Source: JANRKG01 sp033763635 (GTDB lineage: Bacteria > Cyanobacteriota > Cyanobacteriia > GCF-001939115). From it: DNA of 15,687 bases. The DNA lies in contig JANRKG010000230.1 in the NCBI GenBank assembly GCA_033763635.1, positions 1-15,687 on the forward strand. Direction: 5' to 3'. Positions 14,298 to 15,687 of this stretch are shown in pieces; positions within the stretch are counted from its first letter, which is position 1, and the number at the start of each line of letters is the position of its first letter. The position numbers were made by a program, and so were the translations under genes. The notes beneath the pieces were generated by a model. It did no database searches. It saw only the letters and a program-made list of their open reading frames with translations, and was not told the DNA's origin.

Positions 14298-15686
14298 TTA
14301 GTCGAGGTTTGGCATCGAGAGTACGGGTTCTGTCTCGCGATCGATCCCCTTCTCAAACCCTGCCGCTGCCGCCCGAGCGCGACCCGCGTGCCAGAGGTGG
14401 CCTACCAGGAAGAAGAAGGCCAGAACAAAGTGGGAAGTTGCCAACCAGGCGCGGGGAGAAACATAGTTCACGGAGTTGATTTCCGTCGCCACACCACCCA
14501 CAGAGTTCAGAGAACCCAGAGGGGCGTGGGTCATGTATTCAGCCGCACGACGAGCTTGCCAGGGTTGGATATCGTTCTTGATCTTGTTCAGATCCAAACC
14601 GTTGGGACCGCGCAGCGGTTCCAACCAGGGACCCCGGAAATCCCAGAAACGCATCGTTTCACCACCGAAGATGATTTCTCCAGTCGGAGAGCGCATCAGG
14701 TACTTACCCAAACCCGTTGGACCTTGGGCAGAACCGACGTTCGCCCCCAGGCGTTGGTCACGGATCAGGAAGGTCAGGGCTTGAGCTTGAGAGGCTTCTG
14801 CCGCAGTTGGCCCATAGAACTCACTTGGATAAGCAGTGTTGTTGAACCACACGTAGCAGGAAGCAATAAAGCCCATCAGGGAGAGTGCGCCCAAGCTGTA
14901 GGAAAGGTATGCTTCACCAGACCAGATGAAGGCCCGACGTGCCCAACCAAAAGGCTTGGTCAGAATGTGCCAGATACCACCTGCAATACAGATGATTCCA
15001 AGCCAAATGTGACCGCCAATGATGTCTTCCATGCTGTTCACGCTCACGATCCAGCCTTCGCCACCGAAGGGAGCCTTCAGCAGATAGCCAAAGATTACAG
15101 CAGGGTTGAGGGTGGGGTTCGTGATGATGCGGACATCACCACCGCCCGGTGCCCAAGTGTCGTAAACACCACCGAAGAACATGGCCTTCAGCACCAGCAG
15201 TAACGCACCGCCACCCAGCAGGGTCAGGTGAATCCCGATGATGGTGGTCATCTTGTTCTTATCTTTCCAGTCATAGCCGAAGAAGGCGGAGTAATCTTCC
15301 AGCACTTCAGGACCCCGAATCGCGTGGTAAATACCACCCAGACCCAGAACCGCAGAAGAGATCAGGTGAAGAACACCCACAACGAAGTAAGGGAAGGTAT
15401 CAATCACTTCACCACCCGCACCAACACCCCAACCTAAGGTTGCCAGGTGAGGCAGCAGGATCAAGCCTTGTTCGTACATCGGCTTTTCGGGAACAAAGTG
15501 CGCGACTTCAAACAGGGTCATCGCACCCGCCCAGAAGACAATCAAACCCGCGTGGGCAACGTGAGCACCCAGCAACTTACCAGACAAATTGATCAAACGA
15601 GCGTTTCCGGCCCACCAGGCAAATCCAGAAGATTCCTGGTCGCGTCCATCGCCCATTACTAAAGAACCACTATAGGGCGTTTCCAC
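14298..15686 (-). CDS. psbC: Photosystem II CP43 chlorophyll-binding protein
   Basis: CP43 is an inner antenna of photosystem II in the thylakoid membrane. It passes energy to the reaction centre and helps bind the Mn4CaO5 cluster. The 462-residue protein is complete, with six membrane helices and the large lumenal loop between helices V and VI (about 280-415). That loop carries GGETMRFWDFRGPW, where Glu343 and Arg346 correspond to Glu354 and Arg357 of the usual numbering (a constant offset of 11); Glu354 is a cluster ligand. Chlorophyll-binding His residues are in place, as in HVAHAG, VLHLIS and GHIW. The start is the GTG at 15686, giving METPYSGSLVMGDGRD, as in cyanobacterial and plastid psbC. 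The psbD stop overlaps it by 17 bp, so it is the second gene of the psbDC operon and its ribosome site lies in psbD, outside the window. A strong terminator follows. Very high conservation leaves no doubt. Confidence 0.98.
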   Translation of the reverse strand: METPYSGSLVMGDGRDQESSGFAWWAGNARLINLSGKLLGAHVAHAGLIVFWAGAMTLFEVAHFVPEKPMYEQGLILLPHLATLGWGVGAGGEVIDTFPYFVVGVLHLISSAVLGLGGIYHAIRGPEVLEDYSAFFGYDWKDKNKMTTIIGIHLTLLGGGALLLVLKAMFFGGVYDTWAPGGGDVRIITNPTLNPAVIFGYLLKAPFGGEGWIVSVNSMEDIIGGHIWLGIICIAGGIWHILTKPFGWARRAFIWSGEAYLSYSLGALSLMGFIASCYVWFNNTAYPSEFYGPTAAEASQAQALTFLIRDQRLGANVGSAQGPTGLGKYLMRSPTGEIIFGGETMRFWDFRGPWLEPLRGPNGLDLNKIKNDIQPWQARRAAEYMTHAPLGSLNSVGGVATEINSVNYVSPRAWLATSHFVLAFFFLVGHLWHAGRARAAAAGFEKGIDRETEPVLSMPNLD

Positions 15687-15687
15687 T
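15670..15687 (-). CDS. psbD: C-terminal codons of photosystem II D2 protein (partial)
   Basis: In the frame offset from psbC, the last 18 bases on the minus strand read Ser-Gly-Asn-Ala-Leu-stop. D2 proteins end in GNAL (usually RGNAL), and psbD is always directly upstream of psbC in cyanobacteria with a short overlap. The TAG at 15670-15672 gives a 17-bp overlap with the psbC GTG. Ser in place of the usual Arg is read from an AGT codon at the very edge of the window. Confidence 0.85.
   Translation of the reverse strand, partial: SGNAL

Noticed and set aside
14388..15203. A 271-residue open frame antisense to psbC
   Set aside because: psbC is certain on the other strand and fills this stretch. 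The antisense frame is a by-product of psbC codon use and its product has no recognisable motif or start signal.
1..15687. tRNA, rRNA, transposase, integrase, CRISPR or phage genes
   Set aside because: No cloverleaf, rRNA-like block, repeat-spacer pattern or mobile-element motif was seen by eye on either strand. A tRNAscan or Infernal run would be needed to exclude small RNAs.

Overview
This window comes from a cyanobacterium, most likely a filamentous Leptolyngbya/Oscillatoriales-type organism. The firmest evidence is a full psbC (photosystem II CP43) at the right edge, overlapped by the last codons of psbD. A Calvin-cycle ribulose-phosphate 3-epimerase, a FecR/CHASE2 signalling pair, a WG-repeat Ser/Thr kinase and three exact copies of the cyanobacterial HIP1 octamer (GCGATCGC) fit this. 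Genus level cannot be fixed from the sequence alone.

Layout, left to right. (1) 1-102: the C-terminal end of an unidentified plus-strand gene that enters from the left. (2) 125-1780, minus: an exported, divergent subtilisin-like (S8) protease. It is divergent with rpe (1919-2656, plus); the 138-bp spacer between them must carry both promoters. (3) 2679-6427, minus: a sensory block made of a small exported SPOR-like protein, a FecR-domain periplasmic protein and a CHASE2-GGDEF-EAL cyclic-di-GMP enzyme. The FecR and CHASE2 genes overlap by 20 bp. (4) 6661-8469, minus: a soluble Ser/Thr kinase with nine C-terminal WG repeats. (5) 8712-9764, plus: a PfkB/HldE-type sugar kinase without the adenylyltransferase half. 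It ends at a two-way terminator shared with the next block. (6) 9894-14101, minus: a surface-polysaccharide block. In transcription order it holds a GT4 glycosyltransferase, a membrane sugar-phosphate (priming) transferase, GDP-mannose 4,6-dehydratase (gmd) and GDP-L-fucose synthase (fcl). (7) 14298-15687, minus: psbC with its own strong terminator, and the last five codons of psbD.

Working together: gmd and fcl convert GDP-mannose to GDP-L-fucose. The priming transferase and the GT4 enzyme would start and extend a lipid-linked glycan, and the HldE-like kinase may supply another activated sugar. The upstream signalling block (FecR, CHASE2 diguanylate cyclase/phosphodiesterase, WG kinase) senses envelope or periplasmic conditions. 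A link between its c-di-GMP output and the polysaccharide block is attractive but is only inferred from proximity.

No stretch longer than 300 bases lacks a gene. The largest spacers are 8470-8711 (divergent) and 6428-6660, and both are described. I saw no tRNA, rRNA, CRISPR array, transposase or integrase. Most of the window looks like ordinary chromosomal cyanobacterial DNA. The most unusual items are the protease with Glu in place of the catalytic Asp, the non-RD WG-repeat kinase, and the compact FecR/CHASE2-GGDEF-EAL unit.
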